Origin: Rattus norvegicus
Taxonomy: Eukaryota; Chordata; Mammalia; Rodentia; Muridae
Direction of reading: 5' to 3'
Assembly (NCBI RefSeq): GCF_036323735.1
Contig: NC_086029.1
Span: 13,253,816 to 13,317,815 of the forward strand
Length of the DNA stretch: 64,000 bases
The notes beneath the pieces are model-generated. The model had not been told where the DNA came from, ran no database searches, and saw only the letters and a list, made by a program, of their open reading frames with translations. Made by a program: the position numbers and the translations under genes. Numbering within the stretch: the stretch's first letter is position 1; each line of letters starts with the position of its first letter. Below, piece by piece: positions 37,601 to 49,694 of this stretch.

Positions 37601-38001
37601 AAAATTTGGTGAGCCGAATCTGAGTAACGTGGTGAATTCGGTTAGTTCCCAAGAGGCCGCAGAGGTAATAAGTGGACTGTTCGGGATATAGAAAAATTTT
37701 CACGAATGGAATCAAAATTTCTAGGCGAATTCTGAGTTCCCAATGGGACATGCTTGTATGAGTTTGCTTTTCAATATCGAGCAACATTTTAAGGAACGGA
37801 ATCCAAGTATCATGGTGAATTGAGTAGGTTCCCAATAGGATTCGCATGTAATAAGCTTGTTATTCAAGATAGAGCAAAGTTTTAACGAACTGAAACACTG
37901 TTTCTTTGTGAATTCAGTTAATTCCTAGTAGCCTGCTCTTTTAATATGTGTACTTTTAAAGATTTATAAATATTTGGTGAGCCGAATCTGAGTAACATGG
38001 T
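34679..38001. repeat. Array region III: 2,216-bp repeat, second copy incomplete
   Basis: Monomers at 34679, 35049, 35418 and 35787 recur as 36895, 37264, 37634 and 38002, offset 2,215-2,216 bp. The first of each carries the unusual GAATTCGCTAG (two bases short), CTTGTAAGAG and GGAACTTAATCC. The third carries AACGTGG and an altered GAATTCTG. Between them lie an X-type monomer (36157) and the first CGAGCAAATTTT deletion-type monomer (36527). Small indels are denser here than in region II. Confidence 0.75.
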
Positions 38002-41000
38002 GAATTCGGTTAGTTCCCAATAGGCCGCAGTAGTAATAAGTGGACTGATCGGGATATAGAAAAATTTTCACAAATGGAATCAAAATTTCTAGGCGAATTC
38101 AGTGAGTTCCCAATGGGACATGCGTGTATGAGTTTGCTTTTCATTATCGAGCAACATTTTAAGGAACGGACTCTAAGTATCATGGTGAATTGAGTAGGTT
38201 CCCAGTAGGATTCGCATGTAATAAGCTTGTTATTCAAGATACAGCAACGTTTTAACGAACTGAAACACTGTTTCTTTGTGAATTCAGTTAGTTCCTAGTA
38301 GCCTGCTCTTGTAATATGTGTACTTTTAAAGATTTATAAAATTTGGTGAGACGAATCTGAGTAACAGGGTGGATTCGGTTAGTTCCCAATAGGCGGCAGT
38401 AGTAATAAGTGGACTGTTCGGGATATAGAAAAATTTTCACGAATGGAATCAAAATTTCTAGGCGAATTCAGTGAGTTCCCAATGGGACATGCTTGTATGA
38501 GTTTGCTTTTCAATATCGAGCAACATTTTAAGGAACAGAATCTAAGTACCATGGTGAATTGAGTAGGTTCCCAGTAGGATTCGCATGTAATAAGTTTATT
38601 ATTCAAGATAGAGCAACGTTTTAACGAACTGAAACACTGTTTCTTTGTGAATTCAGTTAGTTCCTAGTAGCCTGCTCTTGTAATATGTGTACTTTTAAAG
38701 ATTTATAAAAATTTGGTGAGCCGAATCTGAGTAACATGGTGAATTCGGTTAGTTCCCAATAGGCCGCATTAGTATTAAGTGGACTGTTCGGGATATAGAA
38801 AAATTTTCACGAATGGAATCAAAATTATTAGGCGAATTCAGTGAGTTCCCAATGGGACATGCTTGTATAAGTTTGCTCTTCAATATCGAGCAACATTTTA
38901 AGGAACGGAATCCAAGTATCATGGTGAATTGAGTAGGTTCCCAATAGGATTTGCATGTAATAAGCTTGTTATTCAAGATACAGCAACGTTTTAACGAACT
39001 GAAACACTGTTTCTTTGTGAATTCTGTTAGTTCCTAGTAGCCTGCTCTTGTAATATGTGTACTTTTAAAGATTTATAAAAATTTGGTGAGCCGAATCTGA
39101 GTAACATGGTGGATTCGGTTAGTTCCCAATAGGCGGCAGTAGTAATAAGTGGACTGTTCGGGATATAGAAAAATTTTCACGAATGGAATCAAAATCTCTA
39201 GGCGAATTCAGTGAGTTCCCAATGGGACATGCTTGTATGAGTTTGCTTTTCAATATCGAGCAACATTTTAAGGAACTTAATCCAAGTATCATGGTGAATT
39301 GAGTAGGTTCCCAATAGGATTTGCATGTAATAAGCTTGTTATTCAAGATAGAGCAACGTTTTAACCAACTGAAACACTGTTTCTTTGTGAATTCAGTTAG
39401 TTCCTAGTAGCCTGCTCTGTAATATGTGTACTTTTAAAGATTTATAAAAATTTGGTGAGCCGAATCTGAGTAACATGGTGAATTTGGTTAGTTCCCACTA
39501 GGCCGCAGTAGTAATAAGTGGACTGTTCGGGGTATAGAAAAATTTTCACGAATGGAATCAAAATTATTAGGCGAATTCAGTGAGTTCCCAATGGGACATG
39601 CTTGTATGAGTTTGCTTTTCAATATCGACCAACATTTTAAGGAACTGAATCCAAGTATCATGGTGAATTGAGTAGGTTCCCAATAGGATTCGCATGTAAT
39701 AAGCTTGTTATTCAAGATAGAGCAACGTTTTAACGAACTGAAACACTGTTTCTTTGTGAATTCAGTTAGTTCCTAGTAGCCTGCTCTTGTAATATGTGTA
39801 CTTTCAAAGATTTATAAAAGTTTGGTGTGCCGAATCTGAGTAACGTGGTGAATTCGGTTAGTTCCCAAGAGGCCGCAGTAGTAATAAGTGGACTGTTCGG
39901 GATATAGAAAAATTTTCACGAATGGAATCAAAATTTCTAGGCGAATTCAGTGATTTCCCAATGGGACATGTTTGTATGAGTTTGCTTTTCAATATCGAGC
40001 AACATTTTAAGGAACGGAATCCAAGTATCATGGTGAATTGAGTAGGTTCCCAATAGGATTTGCATGTAATAAGCTTGTTATTCAAGATAGAGCAACGTTT
40101 TAACCAACTGAAACACTGTTTCTTTGTGAATTCAGTTAGTTCCTAGTAGCCTGCTCTTGTAATATGTGTACTTTTAAAGATTTATAAAAATTTGGTGAGC
40201 CGAATCTGAGTAACATGGTGAATTCGGTTAGTTCCCAATAGGCCGCAGTAGAAATAAGTGGACTGTTCGGGATATAGAAAAATTTTCACGAATGGAATCA
40301 AAATTTCTAGGCGAATTCAGTGAGTTCCCAATGGGACATGCTTGTATGAGTTTGCTTTTCAATATCGACCAACATTTTAAGGAACTGAATCCAAGTATCA
40401 TGGTGAATTGAGTAGGTTCCCAATAGGATTCGCATGTAATAAGCTTGTTATTCAAGATAGAGCAACGTTTTAACGAACTGAAACACTGTTTCTTTGTGAA
40501 TTCAGTTAGTTCCTAGTAGCCTGCTCTTGTAATATGTGTACTTTTAAAGATTTATAAAAATTTGGTGTGCCGAATCTGAGTAACGTGGTGAATTCGGTTA
40601 GTTCCCAAGAGGCCGCAGTAGTAATAAGTGGACTGTTCGGGATATAGAAAAATTTTCACGAATGGAATCAAAATTTCTAGGCGAATTCAGTGAGTTCCCA
40701 ATGGGACATGTTTGTATGAGTTTGCTTTTCAATATCGAGCAACATTTTAAGGAACGGATTCTAAGTATCATGGTGAATTGAGTAGGTTCCCAATAGGATT
40801 CGCATGTAATAAGCTTGTTATTCTAGATACAGCAACGTTTTAACGAACTGAAACACTGTTTCTTTGTGAATTCAGTTAGTTCCTAGTAGCCTGCTCTTGT
40901 AATATGTGTACTTTTAAAGATTTATAAAAATTTGGTGAGCCGAATCTGAGTAACAGGGTGGATTCGGTTAGTTCCCAATAGGCGGCAGTAGTAATAAGTG

Positions 41001-43782
41001 GACTGTAAGGGATATAAAAATTTTCACGAATGGAATCAAAATTTCTAGGCGAATTCAGTGAGTTCCCAATGGGACATGCTTGTATGAGTTTGCTTTTCAA
41101 TATCGACCAACATTTTAAGGAACTGAATCCAAGTATCATGGTGAATTGAGTAGGTTCCCAATAGGATTCGCATGTAATAAGCATGTTATTCAAGATAGAG
41201 CAACGTTTTAACGAACTGAAACACTGTTTCTTTGTGAATTCAGTTAGTTCCTAGTAGCCTGCTCTTGTAATATGTGTACTTTTAAAGATTTATAAAAATT
41301 TGGTGAGCCGAATCTGAGTAACATGGTGAATTCGGTTAGTTCCCAAGAGGCCGCAGTAGTAATAAGTGGACTGTTCGGGATATAGAAAAATTTTCACGAA
41401 TGGATTCAAAATGTCTAGGCGAATTCAGTGAGTTCCCAATGGGACATGCTTGTATGAGTTTGCTTTTCAATATCGAGCAACATTTTAAGGAACGGAATCC
41501 AAGTATCATGGTGAATTGAGTAGGTTCCCAATAGGATTCTATGTAATAAGCATGTTATTCAAGATAGAGCAACGTTTTAACGAACTGAAACACTGTTTCT
41601 TTGTGAATTCAGTTAGTTCCTAGTAGCCTGCTCTTGTAATATGTGTACTTTTAAAGATTTATAAAAATTTGGAGAGCCGAATCTGAGTAACATCGTGAAT
41701 TCGGTTAGTGCCCAATAGGCCGCAGTAGTAATAAGTGGACTGTTCGGGATATAGAAAAATTTTCACGAATGGAATCAAAATTTCTAGGCGAATTCAGTGA
41801 GTTCCCAATGGGACATGCTTGTATGAGTTTGCTCTTCAATATCGAGCAACATTTTAAGGAACGGAATCCAAGTATCATGGTGAATTGAGTAGGTTCCCAA
41901 TAGGATACGCATGTAATAAGCTTGTTATTCAAGATACAGCAACGTTTTAACGAACTGAAACACTGTTTCTTTGTGAATTCAGTTAGTTCCTAGTAGCCTG
42001 CTCTTGTAATATGTGTACTTTTAAAGATTTATAAAAGTTTGGTGAGCCGAATCTGAGTAACATGTTGGATTCGGTTAGTTCCCAATAGGCGGCAGTAGTA
42101 ATAAGTGGACTGTTCGGGATATAGAAAAATTTTCACGAATGGAATCAAAATTTCTAGGCGAATTCAGTGAGTTCCCAATGGGACATGCTTGTATGAGTTT
42201 GCTTTTCAATATCGAGCAACATTTTAAGTAACAGAATCTAAGTACCATGCTGAATTGAGTAGGTTCCCAGTAGGATTCGCATGTAATAAGCTTGTTATTC
42301 AAGATAGAGCAACGTTTTAACAAACTGAAACACTGTTTCTTTGTGAATTCAGTTAGTTCCTAGTAGCCTGCTCTTGTAATATGTGTACTTTTAAAGATTT
42401 ATAAAAATTTGATGAGCCGAATCTGAGTAACATGGTGAATTCGGTTAGTTCCCAATAGGCCGCAGTAGTAATAAGTGGACTGTTCGGGATATAGAAAAAT
42501 TTTCAAGAAAGGAATCAAAATTTCTAGGCGAATTCAGTGAGTTCCCAATGGGACATGCTTGTATGAGTTTGCTCTTCAATATCGAGCAACATTTTAAGGA
42601 ACGGAATCCAAGTATCATGGGGAATTGAGTAGGTTCCCAATAGGATTCGCATGTAATAAGCTTGTTATTCAAGATACAGCAACGTTTTAACGAACTGAAA
42701 CACTGTTTCTTTGTGAATTCACTTAGTTCCTAGTAGCCTGCTCTTGTAATATGTGTACTTTTAAAGATTTATAAAAATTTGGTGAGCCGAATCTGAGTAA
42801 CGTGTTGAATTCGGTTAGTTCCCAATAGGCCGCAGTAGTAATAAGTGGACTGTTCGGTATATAGAAAATTTTTCACGAATGGAATCAAAATTTCCAGGCG
42901 AATTCAGTGAGTTCCCAAAGGGACATGCTTGTATGAGTTTGCTTTTCAATATCGAGCAAATTTTAAGGAACGGAATCCAAGTATCATGGTGAATTGAGTA
43001 GGTTCCCAGTAGGATTCGCATGTAATAAGTTTGTTATTCAAGATAGAGCAAAGTTTTAACGAACTGAAACACTGTTTCTTTGTGAATTCAGTTAGTTCCT
43101 AGTAGCCTGCTCTCATAATATGTGTACTTTTAAAGATTTATAACAATTTGGTGAGCCGAATCTGAGTAACATGGTGGATTCGGTTAGTTCCCAATAGGCC
43201 GCAGTAGTAATAAGTGGACTGTTCGGGATATAGAAAAATTTTCACGAATGGAATCAAAATTTCTGGGCGAATTCAGTGAGTTCCCAATGGGACATGCTTG
43301 TTTGAGTTTACTTTTCAATATCGAGCAAATTTTAAGGAACGGAATCCAAGTATCATGGTGAATTGAGTAGGTTCCCAATGGGATCGCATGTAATAAGTTT
43401 GTTATTCAAGATAGAGCAACGTTTTAACGAACTGAAACACTGTTTCTTTGTGAATTCAGTTAGTTCCTAGTAGCCTGCTCTTGTAATATGTGTACTTTTA
43501 AAGATTTATAAAAATTTGGTGAGCCGAATCTGAGTAACATGGTGAATTCGGTTAGTTCCCAATAGGCCGCAGTAGTAATAAGTGGACTGTTCGGGATATA
43601 GAAAAATTTTCACGAATGGAATCAAAATTTCTAGGCGAATTCAGTGAGTTCCCAATGGGACATGCTTGTATGAGTTTGCTCTTCAATATCGAGCAACATT
43701 TTAAGGAACGGAATCCAAGTATCATGGTGAATTGAGTAGGTTCCCAATAGGATACGCATGTAATAAGCTTGTTATTCAAGAT
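37871..43782. repeat. 16-monomer block, copy 1 (5,912 bp)
   Basis: Every rare marker in this stretch recurs 5,912 bp to the right: GGACTGATCGGG, the one-base-short GATTTATAAAATTTGG, CATTAGTATTAAG, GGGGTATAG, GTGATTTCCC, AGAAATAAG, GTAAGGGATAT, GATTCTATG, CAAGAAAGG, CTCTCATAATATG and ATAACAATTTG. I noted only two differences, at 38,072 (A here, G in copy 2) and 39,899 (G here, A in copy 2). The left breakpoint lies between about 37,843 (TTCGCATG here, TACGCATG in the partner) and 37,871. Confidence 0.9.
41013..41020 (+). promoter_or_regulatory. Extra TATA-like motif created by an indel in subunit 1
   Basis: The monomer at 40,960 has GTAAGGGATATAAAAATTTT where others have GTTCGGGATATAGAAAAATTTT, a two-base loss plus substitutions. 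The result is a second TATAAAAA in this monomer. The same change occurs at 46,925-46,932 in the duplicated block. Function is unknown and chance is the simplest reading. Confidence 0.3.
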
Positions 43783-46700
43783 AGAGCAAAGTTTTAACGA
43801 ACTGAAACACTGTTTCTTTGTGAATTCAGTTAATTCCTAGTAGCCTGCTCTTTTAATATGTGTACTTTTAAAGATTTATAAATATTTGGTGAGCCGAATC
43901 TGAGTAACATGGTGAATTCGGTTAGTTCCCAATAGGCCGCAGTAGTAATAAGTGGACTGATCGGGATATAGAAAAATTTTCACGAATGGAATCAAAATTT
44001 CTAGGCGAATTCAGTGAGTTCCCAATGGGACATGCGTGTATGAGTTTGCTTTTCATTATCGAGCAACATTTTAAGGAACGGACTCTAAGTATCATGGTGA
44101 ATTGAGTAGGTTCCCAGTAGGATTCGCATGTAATAAGCTTGTTATTCAAGATACAGCAACGTTTTAACGAACTGAAACACTGTTTCTTTGTGAATTCAGT
44201 TAGTTCCTAGTAGCCTGCTCTTGTAATATGTGTACTTTTAAAGATTTATAAAATTTGGTGAGACGAATCTGAGTAACAGGGTGGATTCGGTTAGTTCCCA
44301 ATAGGCGGCAGTAGTAATAAGTGGACTGTTCGGGATATAGAAAAATTTTCACGAATGGAATCAAAATTTCTAGGCGAATTCAGTGAGTTCCCAATGGGAC
44401 ATGCTTGTATGAGTTTGCTTTTCAATATCGAGCAACATTTTAAGGAACAGAATCTAAGTACCATGGTGAATTGAGTAGGTTCCCAGTAGGATTCGCATGT
44501 AATAAGTTTATTATTCAAGATAGAGCAACGTTTTAACGAACTGAAACACTGTTTCTTTGTGAATTCAGTTAGTTCCTAGTAGCCTGCTCTTGTAATATGT
44601 GTACTTTTAAAGATTTATAAAAATTTGGTGAGCCGAATCTGAGTAACATGGTGAATTCGGTTAGTTCCCAATAGGCCGCATTAGTATTAAGTGGACTGTT
44701 CGGGATATAGAAAAATTTTCACGAATGGAATCAAAATTATTAGGCGAATTCAGTGAGTTCCCAATGGGACATGCTTGTATAAGTTTGCTCTTCAATATCG
44801 AGCAACATTTTAAGGAACGGAATCCAAGTATCATGGTGAATTGAGTAGGTTCCCAATAGGATTTGCATGTAATAAGCTTGTTATTCAAGATACAGCAACG
44901 TTTTAACGAACTGAAACACTGTTTCTTTGTGAATTCTGTTAGTTCCTAGTAGCCTGCTCTTGTAATATGTGTACTTTTAAAGATTTATAAAAATTTGGTG
45001 AGCCGAATCTGAGTAACATGGTGGATTCGGTTAGTTCCCAATAGGCGGCAGTAGTAATAAGTGGACTGTTCGGGATATAGAAAAATTTTCACGAATGGAA
45101 TCAAAATCTCTAGGCGAATTCAGTGAGTTCCCAATGGGACATGCTTGTATGAGTTTGCTTTTCAATATCGAGCAACATTTTAAGGAACTTAATCCAAGTA
45201 TCATGGTGAATTGAGTAGGTTCCCAATAGGATTTGCATGTAATAAGCTTGTTATTCAAGATAGAGCAACGTTTTAACCAACTGAAACACTGTTTCTTTGT
45301 GAATTCAGTTAGTTCCTAGTAGCCTGCTCTGTAATATGTGTACTTTTAAAGATTTATAAAAATTTGGTGAGCCGAATCTGAGTAACATGGTGAATTTGGT
45401 TAGTTCCCACTAGGCCGCAGTAGTAATAAGTGGACTGTTCGGGGTATAGAAAAATTTTCACGAATGGAATCAAAATTATTAGGCGAATTCAGTGAGTTCC
45501 CAATGGGACATGCTTGTATGAGTTTGCTTTTCAATATCGACCAACATTTTAAGGAACTGAATCCAAGTATCATGGTGAATTGAGTAGGTTCCCAATAGGA
45601 TTCGCATGTAATAAGCTTGTTATTCAAGATAGAGCAACGTTTTAACGAACTGAAACACTGTTTCTTTGTGAATTCAGTTAGTTCCTAGTAGCCTGCTCTT
45701 GTAATATGTGTACTTTCAAAGATTTATAAAAGTTTGGTGTGCCGAATCTGAGTAACGTGGTGAATTCGGTTAGTTCCCAAGAGGCCGCAGTAGTAATAAG
45801 TGGACTGTTCAGGATATAGAAAAATTTTCACGAATGGAATCAAAATTTCTAGGCGAATTCAGTGATTTCCCAATGGGACATGTTTGTATGAGTTTGCTTT
45901 TCAATATCGAGCAACATTTTAAGGAACGGAATCCAAGTATCATGGTGAATTGAGTAGGTTCCCAATAGGATTTGCATGTAATAAGCTTGTTATTCAAGAT
46001 AGAGCAACGTTTTAACCAACTGAAACACTGTTTCTTTGTGAATTCAGTTAGTTCCTAGTAGCCTGCTCTTGTAATATGTGTACTTTTAAAGATTTATAAA
46101 AATTTGGTGAGCCGAATCTGAGTAACATGGTGAATTCGGTTAGTTCCCAATAGGCCGCAGTAGAAATAAGTGGACTGTTCGGGATATAGAAAAATTTTCA
46201 CGAATGGAATCAAAATTTCTAGGCGAATTCAGTGAGTTCCCAATGGGACATGCTTGTATGAGTTTGCTTTTCAATATCGACCAACATTTTAAGGAACTGA
46301 ATCCAAGTATCATGGTGAATTGAGTAGGTTCCCAATAGGATTCGCATGTAATAAGCTTGTTATTCAAGATAGAGCAACGTTTTAACGAACTGAAACACTG
46401 TTTCTTTGTGAATTCAGTTAGTTCCTAGTAGCCTGCTCTTGTAATATGTGTACTTTTAAAGATTTATAAAAATTTGGTGTGCCGAATCTGAGTAACGTGG
46501 TGAATTCGGTTAGTTCCCAAGAGGCCGCAGTAGTAATAAGTGGACTGTTCGGGATATAGAAAAATTTTCACGAATGGAATCAAAATTTCTAGGCGAATTC
46601 AGTGAGTTCCCAATGGGACATGTTTGTATGAGTTTGCTTTTCAATATCGAGCAACATTTTAAGGAACGGATTCTAAGTATCATGGTGAATTGAGTAGGTT

Positions 46701-49694
46701 CCCAATAGGATTCGCATGTAATAAGCTTGTTATTCTAGATACAGCAACGTTTTAACGAACTGAAACACTGTTTCTTTGTGAATTCAGTTAGTTCCTAGTA
46801 GCCTGCTCTTGTAATATGTGTACTTTTAAAGATTTATAAAAATTTGGTGAGCCGAATCTGAGTAACAGGGTGGATTCGGTTAGTTCCCAATAGGCGGCAG
46901 TAGTAATAAGTGGACTGTAAGGGATATAAAAATTTTCACGAATGGAATCAAAATTTCTAGGCGAATTCAGTGAGTTCCCAATGGGACATGCTTGTATGAG
47001 TTTGCTTTTCAATATCGACCAACATTTTAAGGAACTGAATCCAAGTATCATGGTGAATTGAGTAGGTTCCCAATAGGATTCGCATGTAATAAGCATGTTA
47101 TTCAAGATAGAGCAACGTTTTAACGAACTGAAACACTGTTTCTTTGTGAATTCAGTTAGTTCCTAGTAGCCTGCTCTTGTAATATGTGTACTTTTAAAGA
47201 TTTATAAAAATTTGGTGAGCCGAATCTGAGTAACATGGTGAATTCGGTTAGTTCCCAAGAGGCCGCAGTAGTAATAAGTGGACTGTTCGGGATATAGAAA
47301 AATTTTCACGAATGGATTCAAAATGTCTAGGCGAATTCAGTGAGTTCCCAATGGGACATGCTTGTATGAGTTTGCTTTTCAATATCGAGCAACATTTTAA
47401 GGAACGGAATCCAAGTATCATGGTGAATTGAGTAGGTTCCCAATAGGATTCTATGTAATAAGCATGTTATTCAAGATAGAGCAACGTTTTAACGAACTGA
47501 AACACTGTTTCTTTGTGAATTCAGTTAGTTCCTAGTAGCCTGCTCTTGTAATATGTGTACTTTTAAAGATTTATAAAAATTTGGAGAGCCGAATCTGAGT
47601 AACATCGTGAATTCGGTTAGTGCCCAATAGGCCGCAGTAGTAATAAGTGGACTGTTCGGGATATAGAAAAATTTTCACGAATGGAATCAAAATTTCTAGG
47701 CGAATTCAGTGAGTTCCCAATGGGACATGCTTGTATGAGTTTGCTCTTCAATATCGAGCAACATTTTAAGGAACGGAATCCAAGTATCATGGTGAATTGA
47801 GTAGGTTCCCAATAGGATACGCATGTAATAAGCTTGTTATTCAAGATACAGCAACGTTTTAACGAACTGAAACACTGTTTCTTTGTGAATTCAGTTAGTT
47901 CCTAGTAGCCTGCTCTTGTAATATGTGTACTTTTAAAGATTTATAAAAGTTTGGTGAGCCGAATCTGAGTAACATGTTGGATTCGGTTAGTTCCCAATAG
48001 GCGGCAGTAGTAATAAGTGGACTGTTCGGGATATAGAAAAATTTTCACGAATGGAATCAAAATTTCTAGGCGAATTCAGTGAGTTCCCAATGGGACATGC
48101 TTGTATGAGTTTGCTTTTCAATATCGAGCAACATTTTAAGTAACAGAATCTAAGTACCATGCTGAATTGAGTAGGTTCCCAGTAGGATTCGCATGTAATA
48201 AGCTTGTTATTCAAGATAGAGCAACGTTTTAACAAACTGAAACACTGTTTCTTTGTGAATTCAGTTAGTTCCTAGTAGCCTGCTCTTGTAATATGTGTAC
48301 TTTTAAAGATTTATAAAAATTTGATGAGCCGAATCTGAGTAACATGGTGAATTCGGTTAGTTCCCAATAGGCCGCAGTAGTAATAAGTGGACTGTTCGGG
48401 ATATAGAAAAATTTTCAAGAAAGGAATCAAAATTTCTAGGCGAATTCAGTGAGTTCCCAATGGGACATGCTTGTATGAGTTTGCTCTTCAATATCGAGCA
48501 ACATTTTAAGGAACGGAATCCAAGTATCATGGGGAATTGAGTAGGTTCCCAATAGGATTCGCATGTAATAAGCTTGTTATTCAAGATACAGCAACGTTTT
48601 AACGAACTGAAACACTGTTTCTTTGTGAATTCACTTAGTTCCTAGTAGCCTGCTCTTGTAATATGTGTACTTTTAAAGATTTATAAAAATTTGGTGAGCC
48701 GAATCTGAGTAACGTGTTGAATTCGGTTAGTTCCCAATAGGCCGCAGTAGTAATAAGTGGACTGTTCGGTATATAGAAAATTTTTCACGAATGGAATCAA
48801 AATTTCCAGGCGAATTCAGTGAGTTCCCAAAGGGACATGCTTGTATGAGTTTGCTTTTCAATATCGAGCAAATTTTAAGGAACGGAATCCAAGTATCATG
48901 GTGAATTGAGTAGGTTCCCAGTAGGATTCGCATGTAATAAGTTTGTTATTCAAGATAGAGCAAAGTTTTAACGAACTGAAACACTGTTTCTTTGTGAATT
49001 CAGTTAGTTCCTAGTAGCCTGCTCTCATAATATGTGTACTTTTAAAGATTTATAACAATTTGGTGAGCCGAATCTGAGTAACATGGTGGATTCGGTTAGT
49101 TCCCAATAGGCCGCAGTAGTAATAAGTGGACTGTTCGGGATATAGAAAAATTTTCACGAATGGAATCAAAATTTCTGGGCGAATTCAGTGAGTTCCCAAT
49201 GGGACATGCTTGTTTGAGTTTACTTTTCAATATCGAGCAAATTTTAAGGAACGGAATCCAAGTATCATGGTGAATTGAGTAGGTTCCCAATGGGATCGCA
49301 TGTAATAAGTTTGTTATTCAAGATAGAGCAACGTTTTAACGAACTGAAACACTGTTTCTTTGTGAATTCAGTTAGTTCCTAGTAGCCTGCTCTTGTAATA
49401 TGTGTACTTTTAAAGATTTATAAAAATTTGGTGAGCCGAATCTGAGTAACATGGTGAATTCGGTTAGTTCCCAATAGGCCGCAGTAGTAATAAGTGGACT
49501 GTTCGGGATATAGAAAAATTTTCACGAATGGAATCAAAATTTCTAGGCGAATTCAGTGAGTTCCCAATGGGACATGCTTGTATGAGTTTGCTCTTCAATA
49601 TCGAGCAACATTTTAAGGAACGGAATCCAAGTATCATGGTGAATTGAGTAGGTTCCCAATAGGATACGCATGTAATAAGCTTGTTATTCAAGAT
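43783..49694. repeat. 16-monomer block, copy 2 (5,912 bp)
   Basis: Tandem, same-orientation copy of 37,871-43,782. Near-identity over almost 6 kb, when neighbouring monomers differ by several percent, means a very recent event or an assembly duplication. The match ends near 49,693, where this copy reads GATACAGC and copy 1's continuation reads GATAGAGC. Confidence 0.9.
47623..49469. repeat. Pentameric block, copy 1 of the 1,847-bp duplication
   Basis: From about 47,623 the sequence repeats at an offset of 1,847 bp. Shared marks are GATACGCATG, ACATGTTGGATTCGG, TTTTAAGTAACAG, CAAGAAAGG, CCCAAAGGGAC, CGAGCAAATTTT and CTCTCATAATATG. The mismatch at 47,622/49,469 (GTGCCC versus GTTCCC) marks the left limit. 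The four core monomers also occur at 42,067-43,543, giving three copies in all. Confidence 0.85.
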
